Below, in pieces: positions 7,549-14,567 of a stretch of DNA of 33,042 nt. This DNA is from a virus. The translations under genes were made by a program, and so were the position numbers. How positions within the stretch are numbered: position 1 is the stretch's first letter; each line of letters opens with the position of its first letter. The notes under the pieces were generated by a model that searched no databases, was not told where the DNA came from, and saw nothing but the letters and a program-made list of their open reading frames with translations. The DNA is taken from positions 1 to 33,042 of IMG/VR virus record IMGVR_UViG_3300025598_001943; one strand, given 5' to 3'.

Positions 7549-8235
7549 ATGAGCCACGGTAGCCTGCCCACGGTATCAGATGTGACCAGTTATCTGGCCA
7601 ATCTGCCCACTCCCATCAGCGTTCCTGGAGGCTTTGACGTCGCGTCGAGGCTTTCAGCAGCGATTGATGACTGGAACCAGCGGACAGGCTACCGGCCCTT
7701 CTTTCAGACAAGCAGTACTGCTCAGTCAATTCCATTCAACCCACCGGGGCCAGATAGGCTTGGCGGCTTTGTGGGTGGAGACTGCCAACTTCTGCTCACC
7801 AACGGACTGCTTTCGTGCACGTCGGTCGTGACTGGCGTCGACCCCTCGACGGGCCTAGGTGGAAGCACTCTCATTCAGGGAGCCGATTACTGGCTTGAAC
7901 CGGCCCTCGACCCCAATGTGGTGCCAGCCCCACCCTACACCTCAATCATGTTTGCCTACGTCCAGCGCGGGCAACCTCAGTCGATCATTGTGACAGGCGT
8001 CTGGGGCTACTGCACTGGCACGATCCCCGATGGCGCGTGGGAGGGAATCCTCCTTCTCGCTGTGGCCAACACGCTTGCGGCAGTTCGAGAGGGGCTGATG
8101 GCCGGGCTGATCAAGATCACCGACATCGACCAATCCGACGAGTACGACCCTGCCCTGCTGCTTCGCATGGGCCGAGGCGTTCGGGGCCAAGCAGAGCGTT
8201 ACCTATACAGGTACAGGCTCGAGCACTCCTACTGA
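7549..8235 (+). CDS. Head-tail connector (gp6-like adaptor), 228 aa
   Basis: Adaptor proteins bind under the portal and extend the neck. The N-terminus has the typical layout: 'PTVSDVTSYL' followed by a helix with A-A-I-D-D-W-N-Q-R-T-G-Y-R-P, like the 'A...ie..TGr.F' signature of gp6/gp15-type connectors. A strand-rich middle (residues 55-165) has 'GADYWLEP' near the position of the usual 'dY.l' turn and a 'VTGVWGYC' strand. It ends with a C-terminal helix (GILLLAVANTLAAVREGL). Length is somewhat above the 100-200 residues common for the family. The start follows the previous TAA directly, and the end overlaps the next start as TGATG. Confidence 0.7.
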   Translation: MSHGSLPTVSDVTSYLANLPTPISVPGGFDVASRLSAAIDDWNQRTGYRPFFQTSSTAQSIPFNPPGPDRLGGFVGGDCQLLLTNGLLSCTSVVTGVDPSTGLGGSTLIQGADYWLEPALDPNVVPAPPYTSIMFAYVQRGQPQSIIVTGVWGYCTGTIPDGAWEGILLLAVANTLAAVREGLMAGLIKITDIDQSDEYDPALLLRMGRGVRGQAERYLYRYRLEHSY

Positions 8236-8648
8236 TGGCACTTCCACCACTGACCCCGCGCGAGATCCGAAGGTATTTGGACTCGATGACGGTCTATATG
8301 CCCGTCTACAAGTCCGGGACGCTCACGGTCATTGGCTACACGATTCGCCCATTGTCGCCCGATGACCCTACGCCTCTAGAGAACGTCCCTTGCAACCTGC
8401 ACCGGACGCCCAACTACAACACGGGAATGGCCGACTCGTTCATCGCGAAGGAAAACACCCTCCTCACCGCCAACAAGACGGACTGCCAGTATGTGATCCC
8501 TGTAAAGAGCGGAGATTTGGTGCACTACACAACCCGTAACGGCGACACGGAGTGGGGTGCACCGCAAGGCGAGCCCAAGCGCCCAGTGAAGTTGCCTCAT
8601 GCGTTCTTCTACACCGTGCCCGTCGAGCCACCCAAGACCCTGATCTGA
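8235..8648 (+). CDS. Probable head-closure (stopper) protein, 137 aa
   Basis: I chose ATG 8235, which overlaps the preceding TGA by one base; a longer in-frame extension to 8037 would run through the connector gene. The protein is small and strand-rich, beginning with MALPPLTPREIRRYL and containing 'YVIPVKSGDLVHY', reminiscent of head-closure proteins in which a beta barrel plugs the portal-adaptor channel. Its place just after the adaptor and before the tail-terminator candidate matches the usual neck order. No diagnostic motif was seen, so the function is inferred. Confidence 0.5.
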   Translation: MALPPLTPREIRRYLDSMTVYMPVYKSGTLTVIGYTIRPLSPDDPTPLENVPCNLHRTPNYNTGMADSFIAKENTLLTANKTDCQYVIPVKSGDLVHYTTRNGDTEWGAPQGEPKRPVKLPHAFFYTVPVEPPKTLI

Positions 8649-8649
8649 T

Positions 8650-9177
8650 ATGCCTTTTGTTCCCACCACAAACTTTGCCGACATGCGGGCGGAACTTACC
8701 GCGGTGCTTTCGGCGGCTGTCAGCTTGCCTGAACCACCTTCGGGAAGAGTCAACGTCTTCACGAACACCGAGGGTGCCAAAGAGTCGCTTATTGAGCAAC
8801 TTCGCTCGTCGGATCCAAACCTTTCGTTCCCCTGCATTCTCCTCGAGATCGGGGAGGCTGTTCCATCGGCAGATGGCGAGTTGCTCATGTCCGCTGTCGG
8901 ACTATGCCGCAGGCCTTTCAAAGCCTACTACCTCGAAGAGTGGGGCCAATCTTCAACCGTTGGCACTCAGGAGTCCAACGACAACTTTGGCAACCTGATG
9001 AGGGCGGCCATGGACAGCCCCAGCGCAGTTTTCAATACCTTCACCGTGTGGGAGCAGGGAGTGGTCAACAGCACGCTTTCTGACCCACTGATTCACGCGA
9101 TCTTTAGCGTCTCACAGACCAACGTGTACGGCTGCTCACTCAAATACAGCCCAGGCCTCCTCACCCAGATGTACTGA
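8650..9177 (+). CDS. Possible tail terminator / neck protein, 175 aa
   Basis: Unrecognised at family level. It starts one base after the previous stop and ends with a TGATG overlap into the next gene. The arrangement 'VNVFTNTEG', then helix, then 'FPCILLEIGE', resembles tail-terminator or tail-completion proteins, in which an N-terminal helix is followed by a strand carrying 'P'. The expected length (130-200) fits. These proteins cap the tail tube and join it to the head. The alternative is a second head-closure component. The assignment rests mainly on gene order before the tail tube gene. Confidence 0.45.
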   Translation: MPFVPTTNFADMRAELTAVLSAAVSLPEPPSGRVNVFTNTEGAKESLIEQLRSSDPNLSFPCILLEIGEAVPSADGELLMSAVGLCRRPFKAYYLEEWGQSSTVGTQESNDNFGNLMRAAMDSPSAVFNTFTVWEQGVVNSTLSDPLIHAIFSVSQTNVYGCSLKYSPGLLTQMY

Positions 9178-9668
9178 TGGACATTGATCTTGGCGACGAG
9201 CTAGAGACCGCCTTCAAACTCGGTCTGTCCTCCGGGATGGACGAGATGAAGCAGGTAGCCGTAGGGCTATCGAGCGGAGGATACAGCCTTGCTCAGCTTG
9301 CGGCGATGGGTCACCCGTACGCGACGCGTCATGTGAGCGGGGCGAGCGTTTGGAAACTTCGGATGCCAAACGAGTACGTGAACCCAAGCGTTCCGATGCT
9401 CGATCCCGCGATTATCAACACCCATAGCCCTAGCGGGTTCATTTCGTTTTGGAAGGTCGATCCCATGATCACGACCTCTGAAGGAATCACGGCAAGCCTT
9501 ATCAACGCTTCGCCCGTGGCTGATTACCTGGCAGGCAAAAACCGGCCTCGTAGCAAAATGGTGCGCCGTCCCATAGACGACGAGCTTGAAGCTCTCGGCG
9601 AACCACTGATTGAGTCGCATATCGAAAGCGCCCTAGCCGCATTCGAGAGACGCGACATCGTCCTCTGA
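9177..9668 (+). CDS. Probable neck/tail component (HK97 gp10-like), 163 aa
   Basis: The middle of the protein has 'LAAMGHPYA' and a segment leading to 'PAIINTHSPSGF', patterns I associate with gp10-like neck proteins in siphoviruses. The C-terminus is a helix with R-R-P-I-D-D-E-L-E-A-L-G, like the 'RPf...a' end of those proteins. The start overlaps the previous TGA (TGATG). Eleven bases separate its stop from the tail tube gene. The role would be in head-tail joining, in the assembled virion. The similarity is by eye only. Confidence 0.5.
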   Translation: MDIDLGDELETAFKLGLSSGMDEMKQVAVGLSSGGYSLAQLAAMGHPYATRHVSGASVWKLRMPNEYVNPSVPMLDPAIINTHSPSGFISFWKVDPMITTSEGITASLINASPVADYLAGKNRPRSKMVRRPIDDELEALGEPLIESHIESALAAFERRDIVL

Positions 9669-9678
9669 GGGTCTCTAA

Positions 9679-10191
9679 ATGTCAAAAATCCCAATGCCGA
9701 TGTTTGGTCGGCATACAACGTCGTGCCTGATCTATCCGGGCACCGTCGCTGGCGATGGCACCGTAACTTGGGGCACAGGCGTAAGCCTTGCTGCAGTTAC
9801 CGGGGGCGTACCCGTGGGAGAGCTGATGGGTATTCAGTTCTCGATCGACGTCGAAGCGCCAGAAGTCAACGCGATGCACACCACGCGTCACAACGAGGTG
9901 CCAATCGCCGATGGTTGGTCTGCCGAGATCACCATCTACAAAGTCAACAACGGTTCTGATCCCAACCCGCTTTACACCGTGTTCCAAGGTGTAGCCGGAG
10001 CAACCACCTACGACTACATCAAGGTCGTTTGGGTGACCGGCACCAACGCTGGATCGATCCAGACACACACGTTCCTAGGACACCGAGGAGCCTTCCGCGA
10101 TGGCGGCCAGGGCCGAGGCGCTCAGGAATCCACTCTCAGTCTCGGGCCTGCCGATTTCGGCACGCTCCAATACTCCGTTGCGTACACCTAA
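9679..10191 (+). CDS. Major tail (tube) protein, 170 aa
   Basis: This gene directly precedes the tail-chaperone pair, the normal place of the tail tube gene. The sequence is almost entirely beta-type, rich in Gly, Thr and Val, with 'GELMGIQFSIDVEAPEVNAM' and 'GWSAEITIYKVNNG' strands and no Cys-rich or helical segments except a short loop. Length matches small siphoviral tube proteins (about 150-220). A GAGGG ribosome site sits at 9667-9671. The protein should stack as hexameric rings around the tape measure. The stop TAA overlaps the next ATG by one base. Confidence 0.65.
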   Translation: MSKIPMPMFGRHTTSCLIYPGTVAGDGTVTWGTGVSLAAVTGGVPVGELMGIQFSIDVEAPEVNAMHTTRHNEVPIADGWSAEITIYKVNNGSDPNPLYTVFQGVAGATTYDYIKVVWVTGTNAGSIQTHTFLGHRGAFRDGGQGRGAQESTLSLGPADFGTLQYSVAYT

Positions 10192-10640
10192 TGCCGAAAG
10201 TTACTCCACAGTCGCTGACCGCGCGAGAGCGCACGTTCGTCACCCCCGACCCTGTCTTCACTTCTGAAGACGGGTCGGTCACTTTTTCGATGCATGTGCG
10301 GCACCTCACGCCGACCGAGTACCTAAACGTCAAAGACATGAGGGAGCAAAAGCTAGCCGAGTACAGCACGGGCGTTGGCATCAAAGGAAGCCCAGATTAT
10401 CAGCCACCTCAGACGCTGATGCTGAACGCTGAGCCCGTACTCGTGTCGCGAGATGCCGCTGAAATCGCTGCGGCTCTGTACAGAGCGCAAAGCTGCCCAG
10501 ATGAAGACCGGTACACATGGGAAGAGATTGTGCTGTTCATGACTGACCCGCTCATCCTGGCCCAGATGATGGCGCTCTACAACGAGCTCCCCCAGAAGGC
10601 GCTTAAAAAGGACCCAAAAGAGATTTCCGGACAGGGGTAA
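10191..10640 (+). CDS. Tail assembly chaperone, short form (G-like), 149 aa
   Basis: Tail chaperones coat the tape measure and recruit tube subunits. I start at 10191 (TAATG overlap); a longer frame back to 10029 lies inside the tube gene. The protein has a strand-rich N-terminus, then helical segments (AAEIAAALYRAQSC, and 'EEIVLFMTDPLILAQMMALYNELP'), like lambda G relatives. Near its end, in frame, lies a canonical slippery heptamer at 10613-10619, followed by TAA at 10638. The -1 frame is open from 10607 through 10906. A longer G-T-like product is therefore expected. Position between tube and tape measure supports the role. Confidence 0.72.
   Translation: MPKVTPQSLTARERTFVTPDPVFTSEDGSVTFSMHVRHLTPTEYLNVKDMREQKLAEYSTGVGIKGSPDYQPPQTLMLNAEPVLVSRDAAEIAAALYRAQSCPDEDRYTWEEIVLFMTDPLILAQMMALYNELPQKALKKDPKEISGQG
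10613..10619 (+). promoter_or_regulatory. -1 ribosomal frameshift slippery site
   Basis: The heptamer CCCAAAA fits X-XXY-YYZ exactly and is read as CCA-AAA in the zero frame; after a one-base backward slip it is read CCC-AAA. The zero frame then stops at 10638-10640, whereas the -1 frame continues to 10906. A weak six-bp hairpin lies at 10648-10664, rather far for a stimulator. Confidence 0.65.
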
Positions 10641-10906
10641 TTGCCTATTTCCTTTATAAGGGAATGGGCCACCCCTCTGTCCTAGCGTATCAACTGGATG
10701 CTCTTTACTCCATAAACGCACGGCTCGGATCCCTCTGTGAAAAGCTTGGCTCTGAGCCCTGCGGTATTGATCTTGATCAGTGCTCTGTGAGCGAATTGCT
10801 CGAAGATGCTCTCGAACTGGCAGAGCAGGAATTCCCCGAGAACGGTCGCCGTACGACACGGCCCATTCAGCAACCCGAACCTGAGCTTCCAGAAGGAATG
10901 AACTAG
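10619..10906 (+). CDS. Tail chaperone frameshift extension (T-like domain)
   Basis: Slipping at CCCAAAA joins 143 codons of the upstream gene to 95 codons of this frame, giving a fusion of about 238 residues. After the junction the protein reads R-D-F-R-T-G-V-I-A-Y-F-L-Y-K-G-M-G-H-P, then a helical segment and an acidic, Pro/Arg-containing tail. It carries on from the upstream helical part without a stop. ATG at 10664 is the first Met in this frame, but the AAGGGA before it is only one base away, too close for initiation. The 24 codons before it are open and protein-like. In lambda and many siphoviruses the G-T fusion binds the tape measure; this gene ends three bases before the tape-measure start. 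Confidence 0.65.
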   Translation, partial: RDFRTGVIAYFLYKGMGHPSVLAYQLDALYSINARLGSLCEKLGSEPCGIDLDQCSVSELLEDALELAEQEFPENGRRTTRPIQQPEPELPEGMN

Positions 10907-10908
10907 CG

Positions 10909-12570
10909 ATGGCGATTATTGTCGATGCAAAAATCAAGGATCAAACCGCCTTTGCGGCGATTCGAAGCCTTCAATCCAGTATGGAGGCGGTCAAGAAGTC
11001 GACGAGTGATGTGAACGCTGGAATTCACAAGCTGAACATCTCCCTTGCGAACACAAAGTTCCTGGCCAATGAGGTCGCGACTGCCTTTCAAAAAATGGTC
11101 GCCTCGATCGGCGGCATGCAGGGAATCAAAATCCCGAAGATTTCCTCTGGAGGATCCTCAGGGGGGAGTGGCGGAGGTAGGAGAGGCTCGGGTGGTGGTT
11201 CAGGCTACAATGGCCCACTTAACCTGCCGATTTATTCCAACCTTCGAAAGGCTTACGGGGCACTACATGACGCTCGTGTTGCGGGAGATCCTTATGCGAC
11301 GAAGATTGCGCAGCAGCAGGTGAACACTGCCTACAACAATCTGATCAAAAAGTCTTCTCCCAAAGCTCCGCCAGTAGTGGACCCAATCAGGAAGCTGATC
11401 AACAACAGCAGGGCCGCAATCGGTCCCAACGGGAAATTGCAACTCATGCCTATATTTGGGCACATGCTTTCGATGGGCATGAACCCAACCATCGGCGGCA
11501 TTCTGAACCTGGCGGGATCCGCGAGTGCTGCCGGGGGAACTGCTGGTCTGGCGGGAACTGCTGCTGGGGTTGCAGCGCCGTTTGCTGCTGCTGCTGCACA
11601 ATCCCTGGCGCTTGCAATGGCCATGAAATCAACGGTCAGCACGTTGAATGAAGTGCGCACGTCGCTTGTACGGGGCGGAGGCACTGTTGGCGAAGCTCGG
11701 TCGGCAAACCTATTTGGGGCAGCTCTAGGAATTGATGTCGCGGGGCTTGGTAGCAACTTGCTAAGTGGATTTGGGCCGATCGCTGCTGCCGGTGCAGGCG
11801 TCAATCCGCTCGGCGGCCCGTTCGGTGACAACAACTACAACACCAAGGGACTCAAGGTTCTCGACTGGATCCGCAACTCAAAAGACTTGAACCAGTCAAG
11901 AAAGCGCGCAGAGATGGCTGGTTCGCCCGATGCGGCCGGTGCCTACTTCTTGTCTCAACCGGTCTACGACGTGATGCGCAATCAGAGACAAGGATCAGGC
12001 TCCTTTGAAAACATGAGGGCTGCAGCAGATTTCTCTGCGAGCATGGCCGTGGCCGCTCAAGGCATCAAGGACTTCATTGTCATCCTGTTTGGCAACGACA
12101 TGAAGCAGTTCGCGTACTTCATTAGCACGCTAAACACCGCTATTAAGACCACGTCGGAGTGGTTGAGCGATACATTCGGGCCAACGCTGAAAACGGTTGG
12201 CAGGATGTTCCAGACGCTTGGCGATGCCATTCAGAAGTTTGTGATTGGAGGCTACGACCTTCTTGTCAAGCCGATCATTGACCCGTTCATTCAGGCCGGA
12301 CAGCTCATTCTGTCCTTTGTTTCTCGGATCTATGGCAACATCCTAAGTGCGGTCAACAATATCGTTGACAACATCAGGACGGCGCTTCACCTACCGCTCG
12401 ACAGCCATAAGGAAGCAGTCGAAAAGAACACTGATGCAGTGAACCGCCTGAACAATGCCGTGCGAGAAGGACAATTCGGAGGAGGGCCGCGAGCAAGTAG
12501 TTCAATGCCAGGGAAGGTAATTCCTGGGCTGACGCCAGGATGGCAGTCGGCAAGCTGGGGGATCCTCTAA
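10909..12570 (+). CDS. Tail tape measure protein, 553 aa
   Basis: This protein sets tail length and is carried inside the tube. It starts two bases after the chaperone stop. The N-terminus (residues 1-70) is helical with coiled-coil-like spacing. A Gly/Ser linker spans about residues 78-105, and a very hydrophobic Ala/Gly/Leu segment about 197-240, typical of the membrane-inserting part of tape measures. More helices follow to the end. At roughly 1.5 angstrom per residue the tail would be near 80 nm, a short siphovirus tail (rule of thumb). The C-terminus overlaps by four bases a gene on the opposite strand, the edge of the accessory island. Lysozyme or peptidase motifs were not seen. Confidence 0.75.
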   Translation: MAIIVDAKIKDQTAFAAIRSLQSSMEAVKKSTSDVNAGIHKLNISLANTKFLANEVATAFQKMVASIGGMQGIKIPKISSGGSSGGSGGGRRGSGGGSGYNGPLNLPIYSNLRKAYGALHDARVAGDPYATKIAQQQVNTAYNNLIKKSSPKAPPVVDPIRKLINNSRAAIGPNGKLQLMPIFGHMLSMGMNPTIGGILNLAGSASAAGGTAGLAGTAAGVAAPFAAAAAQSLALAMAMKSTVSTLNEVRTSLVRGGGTVGEARSANLFGAALGIDVAGLGSNLLSGFGPIAAAGAGVNPLGGPFGDNNYNTKGLKVLDWIRNSKDLNQSRKRAEMAGSPDAAGAYFLSQPVYDVMRNQRQGSGSFENMRAAADFSASMAVAAQGIKDFIVILFGNDMKQFAYFISTLNTAIKTTSEWLSDTFGPTLKTVGRMFQTLGDAIQKFVIGGYDLLVKPIIDPFIQAGQLILSFVSRIYGNILSAVNNIVDNIRTALHLPLDSHKEAVEKNTDAVNRLNNAVREGQFGGGPRASSSMPGKVIPGLTPGWQSASWGIL

Positions 12571-13358
12571 AAGACTCGTTCGACGGTAGGCATATTTGAG
12601 CCGTCAGTAAAGGTGCAAACCGACTCTGAAACAAGACGCCCTTGAGAAAACACAAACATGGCAGTCTTCTTCGACGATAGGTCAGCCGCGATCGACTCGT
12701 CTCCAGTTCCAACAAACACGCCGTAGGTTTCGATCTGGCTGTTTGGAGGATACGAGCGAGGCGTGAGCGACTGATCTGGAAATGCCCTCATCACTTCTTG
12801 TTCGGACATTCCCTGTTTGAATCCTTGACCATCAGAGGAAGGGGTAAGGCCTCCAAGGGTGTGGGTCAGCAGGCCGTCTCCAACAACAAACACAAAGAGC
12901 GCAAAAGCGTAGCCGCAGAAAGCGTTCTTCCACTCCGAATAATAAGGCGCTTCATAGACGTAGAGTCGCCTTAGGCGCGTGCCTATGAAGGTGACAGCCG
13001 CGCATGAGACCACGAAACCAAGCGCTGCGATCCAAGCCATTCTTGAGATGAACCAGTCAGCAAACGAATTGCTGACACCGGTCGATCGCTCAGCGTAGAA
13101 CGCCTGAAAAGTCCCGCAGACGTACTGAAGTGTCACGATAGCCGCAAGAGTGGCAATCGTGAGAAAGATCCAGTGCCACACGACAGACAACCTCCACTCG
13201 ACCGGATCTTTGGTCGTTCGTGGAATCGCTGCTGCAGGCTGGACCGGCGCATAGGTCGGTTGCGCAACCGCGAAAGGTTGCCCGCACTGAGGACAAAAAG
13301 CCATTGATGGATGGCATGCAGAACGGCAACGAGCGCAGTACTTTGCTTGTTGAAGCAC
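12567..13358 (-). CDS. Zinc-ribbon membrane protein with BamE-like C-terminus, 263 aa
   Basis: Oriented against the tail genes. The N-terminus has C8-x2-C11 and C22-x2-C25, a zinc ribbon. A Pro/Ala linker follows, then three hydrophobic segments at about residues 61-80, 107-126 and 147-166. The last 85 residues, starting F-K-Q-G-M-S-E-Q-E-V-M and ending with strands and 'MFVFSQGRLVSESVCTF', resemble the SmpA/OmlA (BamE) small domain, where 'G-M-t-...-v' opens a helix. So: cytoplasmic ribbon, membrane anchor, folded end domain. The start is GTG at 13358, with no clear ribosome site. It may be a lysogeny-expressed (moron) protein affecting the host envelope, but that is inference. Confidence 0.6.
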   Translation of the reverse strand: MLQQAKYCARCRSACHPSMAFCPQCGQPFAVAQPTYAPVQPAAAIPRTTKDPVEWRLSVVWHWIFLTIATLAAIVTLQYVCGTFQAFYAERSTGVSNSFADWFISRMAWIAALGFVVSCAAVTFIGTRLRRLYVYEAPYYSEWKNAFCGYAFALFVFVVGDGLLTHTLGGLTPSSDGQGFKQGMSEQEVMRAFPDQSLTPRSYPPNSQIETYGVFVGTGDESIAADLSSKKTAMFVFSQGRLVSESVCTFTDGSNMPTVERVF

Positions 13359-13379
13359 GACGGCATTTTACGCCACGAG

Positions 13380-13601
13380 TCAGTCTTCCGCAGGCTGGCG
13401 CAGTTTAGAAGGGTCCTTTTCGATCTCTTTGGCGTACCACAAGCCGGCTCGTTCAAGGAACAGACTCAAGCTATACCCGTATTCGGAGGCGACAAATTCA
13501 AGCTTGGTTCTTGTGTCCGTGTCTAGGGTGACAGTGACTGGCTTTCGCTTGATTCCCGTGGCCTTCCGAGGCATGGATGATTTTAGCGTCATATCGCTCA
13601 T
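13380..13601 (-). CDS. Ribbon-helix-helix-like DNA-binding protein, ~73 aa
   Basis: Small basic protein with a central 'KRKPVTVTLDTDTRTKLEFV' stretch, which fits the strand followed by helix of an RHH (Arc/CopG-like) domain; a second helix (YSLSLFLERAGLWYAKEIEK) follows. Such proteins bind operators as dimers and repress. The start is ambiguous. The frame is open to ATG 13616, but that codon lies inside the -10 of its own likely promoter, so I favour 13601; 13592 and 13574 are alternatives. The inverted repeat just upstream (13608-13645) is a plausible operator, giving autorepression and control of the divergent gene at 13725 (inference). Confidence 0.6.
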   Translation of the reverse strand: MSDMTLKSSMPRKATGIKRKPVTVTLDTDTRTKLEFVASEYGYSLSLFLERAGLWYAKEIEKDPSKLRQPAED

Positions 13602-13607
13602 AAAAGC

Positions 13608-13645
13608 ATTATACACGCATGAATACGTTTATATACGTGTATAAT
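13608..13645. promoter_or_regulatory. Divergent promoters with 10-bp inverted-repeat operator
   Basis: ATTATACACG (13608-13617) and CGTGTATAAT (13636-13645) are exact reverse complements. Each arm carries a perfect -10 TATAAT reading outward: 13640-13645 on plus, 13613-13608 on minus. ATACGT also repeats at 13623 and 13633, one helical turn apart. No good -35 is visible on either strand, which suggests dependence on a regulator or an atypical promoter. Confidence 0.6.
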
Positions 13646-13667
13646 ACGATCAGTCAGGCAAAGAAAA

Positions 13668-13696
13668 GCCCCGGCGATGCTCGACCATCCCGAGGC
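13668..13696 (+). other. Leader hairpin upstream of the first paralogous gene
   Basis: GCCCCGG pairs with CCGAGGC (one C-A mismatch), extended inward by GATG with CATC around a CTCGAC loop, with a bulge. It lies between the divergent promoter and the ATG at 13725, so it would be in the untranslated leader. No T-run follows. The role is unknown. Confidence 0.4.
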
Positions 13697-13724
13697 GCGA
13701 TGCCTGCGAACTGAGCGCAAGCAC

Positions 13725-14174
13725 ATGAAGAGTGTAACAGCCAAGGCAAAGAGTATTAGTCCTTTCGTCAAAATCGGACGCCCGGTCACGGTCGGAGAAA
13801 TTGACCTTGCCCATTATCCAGAGGCACAAGCATCGCTAAAGCGAATCTTGGAAAAGACCTACGGATTCAATCTTGACGATTTGAAGATCAGCGGGATCGT
13901 CAACCCTGGCGAAACCGAAGCCGATCTTGAAGTCTGGTTTGGAGAAAGAAGAGTCCACTACTGGAACCTAAAGGACCTCGCTTACGGTGGCGACTTTGTC
14001 GTGATCGCTCGCCCCGGAAGGTCGCTAGATGCAAGCGCAAAGCGCAATCTGCCAGACCGATTCGCCAATGAGTGGCTAGAAGTGTCGGGATATCCCGCAG
14101 GTTATCCCTGCCGAATCGACGTGTCTGTAGACGCCAAGAACGGCATGTCGATCGACGTAGCTCCCTTCAACTAG
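13725..14174 (+). CDS. Unrecognised protein, family member A (149 aa)
   Basis: I do not recognise this family. It is a gap-free homologue of the product of 15586-16035: same length, about 67 identical positions of 149 by hand count. Shared blocks are E-I-D-L near residue 25, P-E-x-Q-A-S-L near 32-38, T-E-A-x-L-E-V-W-F near 64-72, R-x-V-H-x-W-x-L-x-D-L-x-Y-G-G near 75-89, and W-L-x-V-x-G-Y-P-x-G-Y-P-C-R-x-D-V near 117-133. There is no membrane segment or signal. I use ATG 13725, since the homologue's start aligns with it; the longer frame from 13677 begins inside the leader hairpin. It lies downstream of the divergent promoter and may be controlled by the RHH-like protein. Confidence 0.65.
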   Translation: MKSVTAKAKSISPFVKIGRPVTVGEIDLAHYPEAQASLKRILEKTYGFNLDDLKISGIVNPGETEADLEVWFGERRVHYWNLKDLAYGGDFVVIARPGRSLDASAKRNLPDRFANEWLEVSGYPAGYPCRIDVSVDAKNGMSIDVAPFN

Positions 14175-14224
14175 CGCTGACGACGATGAACACACACGCG
14201 AAAGACTTGGTCATCGAGGATGGC

Positions 14225-14254
14225 GATCATCTTGCTGACACCAGCAAGATGATC
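14225..14254 (+). repeat. Hairpin with GATCAT...ATGATC arms (first of a pair)
   Basis: A perfect 13-bp inverted repeat (14225-14237 with 14242-14254) around a four-base loop, extended by GGC/GCC with one bulge. It shares GATCATYTT / AARATGATC outer ends with the larger palindrome 24 bases downstream. It lies 51 bases after gene A. This could be tandem terminators or a structured RNA. Confidence 0.6.
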
Positions 14255-14277
14255 CGCCACGGACAGGCTCGGCGACT

Positions 14278-14321
14278 GGCACCAGATCATTTTCCCGGCG
14301 CCGGGAAAATGATCTGGTGCC
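14278..14321 (+). terminator. 44-base perfect palindrome, likely terminator
   Basis: Bases 14278-14299 and 14300-14321 are exact reverse complements (22 bp), then CCCTTTTGGGCATTTTTG follows, with T-runs at 14324-14327 and 14334-14338. It could end transcription from gene A. The perfect long stem without a loop could also form a cruciform, and the symmetric sequence would form the same hairpin in minus-strand RNA. Confidence 0.6.
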
Positions 14322-14464
14322 CCTTTTGGGCATTTTTGTCGTTCTATTTGCGAGGACAATTTTGAGCAATCACATCTTAAACTCGGCAATCGTTCGCCAC
14401 GAGATCGGTTCCATCAATACGGTTTTGTGGACGGCGCTGGCTATGCGACATATGAGGACACCGC

Positions 14465-14491
14465 TCCCCAAAATCGGGGAGCGGGAAATCG
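14465..14491 (+). repeat. Hairpin repeat, copy 1
   Basis: This copy matches 14541-14567 at 23 of 27 positions. In it CCGCTCCCC (14461-14469) pairs perfectly with GGGGAGCGG (14476-14484). The hairpin is stronger than copy 2. Confidence 0.55.
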
Positions 14492-14540
14492 AGGAGTCAG
14501 AACCGAGTACGTCCTGAGCGTCGACTATGAAGATTTGAGG

Positions 14541-14567
14541 TCCCCAATATCGGGGAGCACGAAATTG
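14541..14567 (+). repeat. Hairpin repeat, copy 2
   Basis: Direct repeat of 14465-14491, offset 76 bases, with only a five-bp stem left (TCCCC / GGGGA). It runs straight into the gene remnant at 14567. Confidence 0.55.

Noticed and set aside
10664-10906. Separate 80-residue gene starting at ATG 10664
   Set aside because: The only purine-rich stretch is one base from the ATG and the frame is open and protein-like upstream to the slippery site, so a frameshift product fits better.
14171-14389. Minus-strand frame through the hairpin pair
   Set aside because: It simply translates the palindromic arms twice (D-H-F-P-G-A-G-K-M-I and D-H-L-A-G-V-S-K-M-I); likely a structural repeat, not a protein.
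14317-14517. 66-codon plus-strand frame in the non-coding stretch
   Set aside because: No ribosome site; it reads through a TCCCC/GGGGA hairpin arm; no protein-like features beyond chance.
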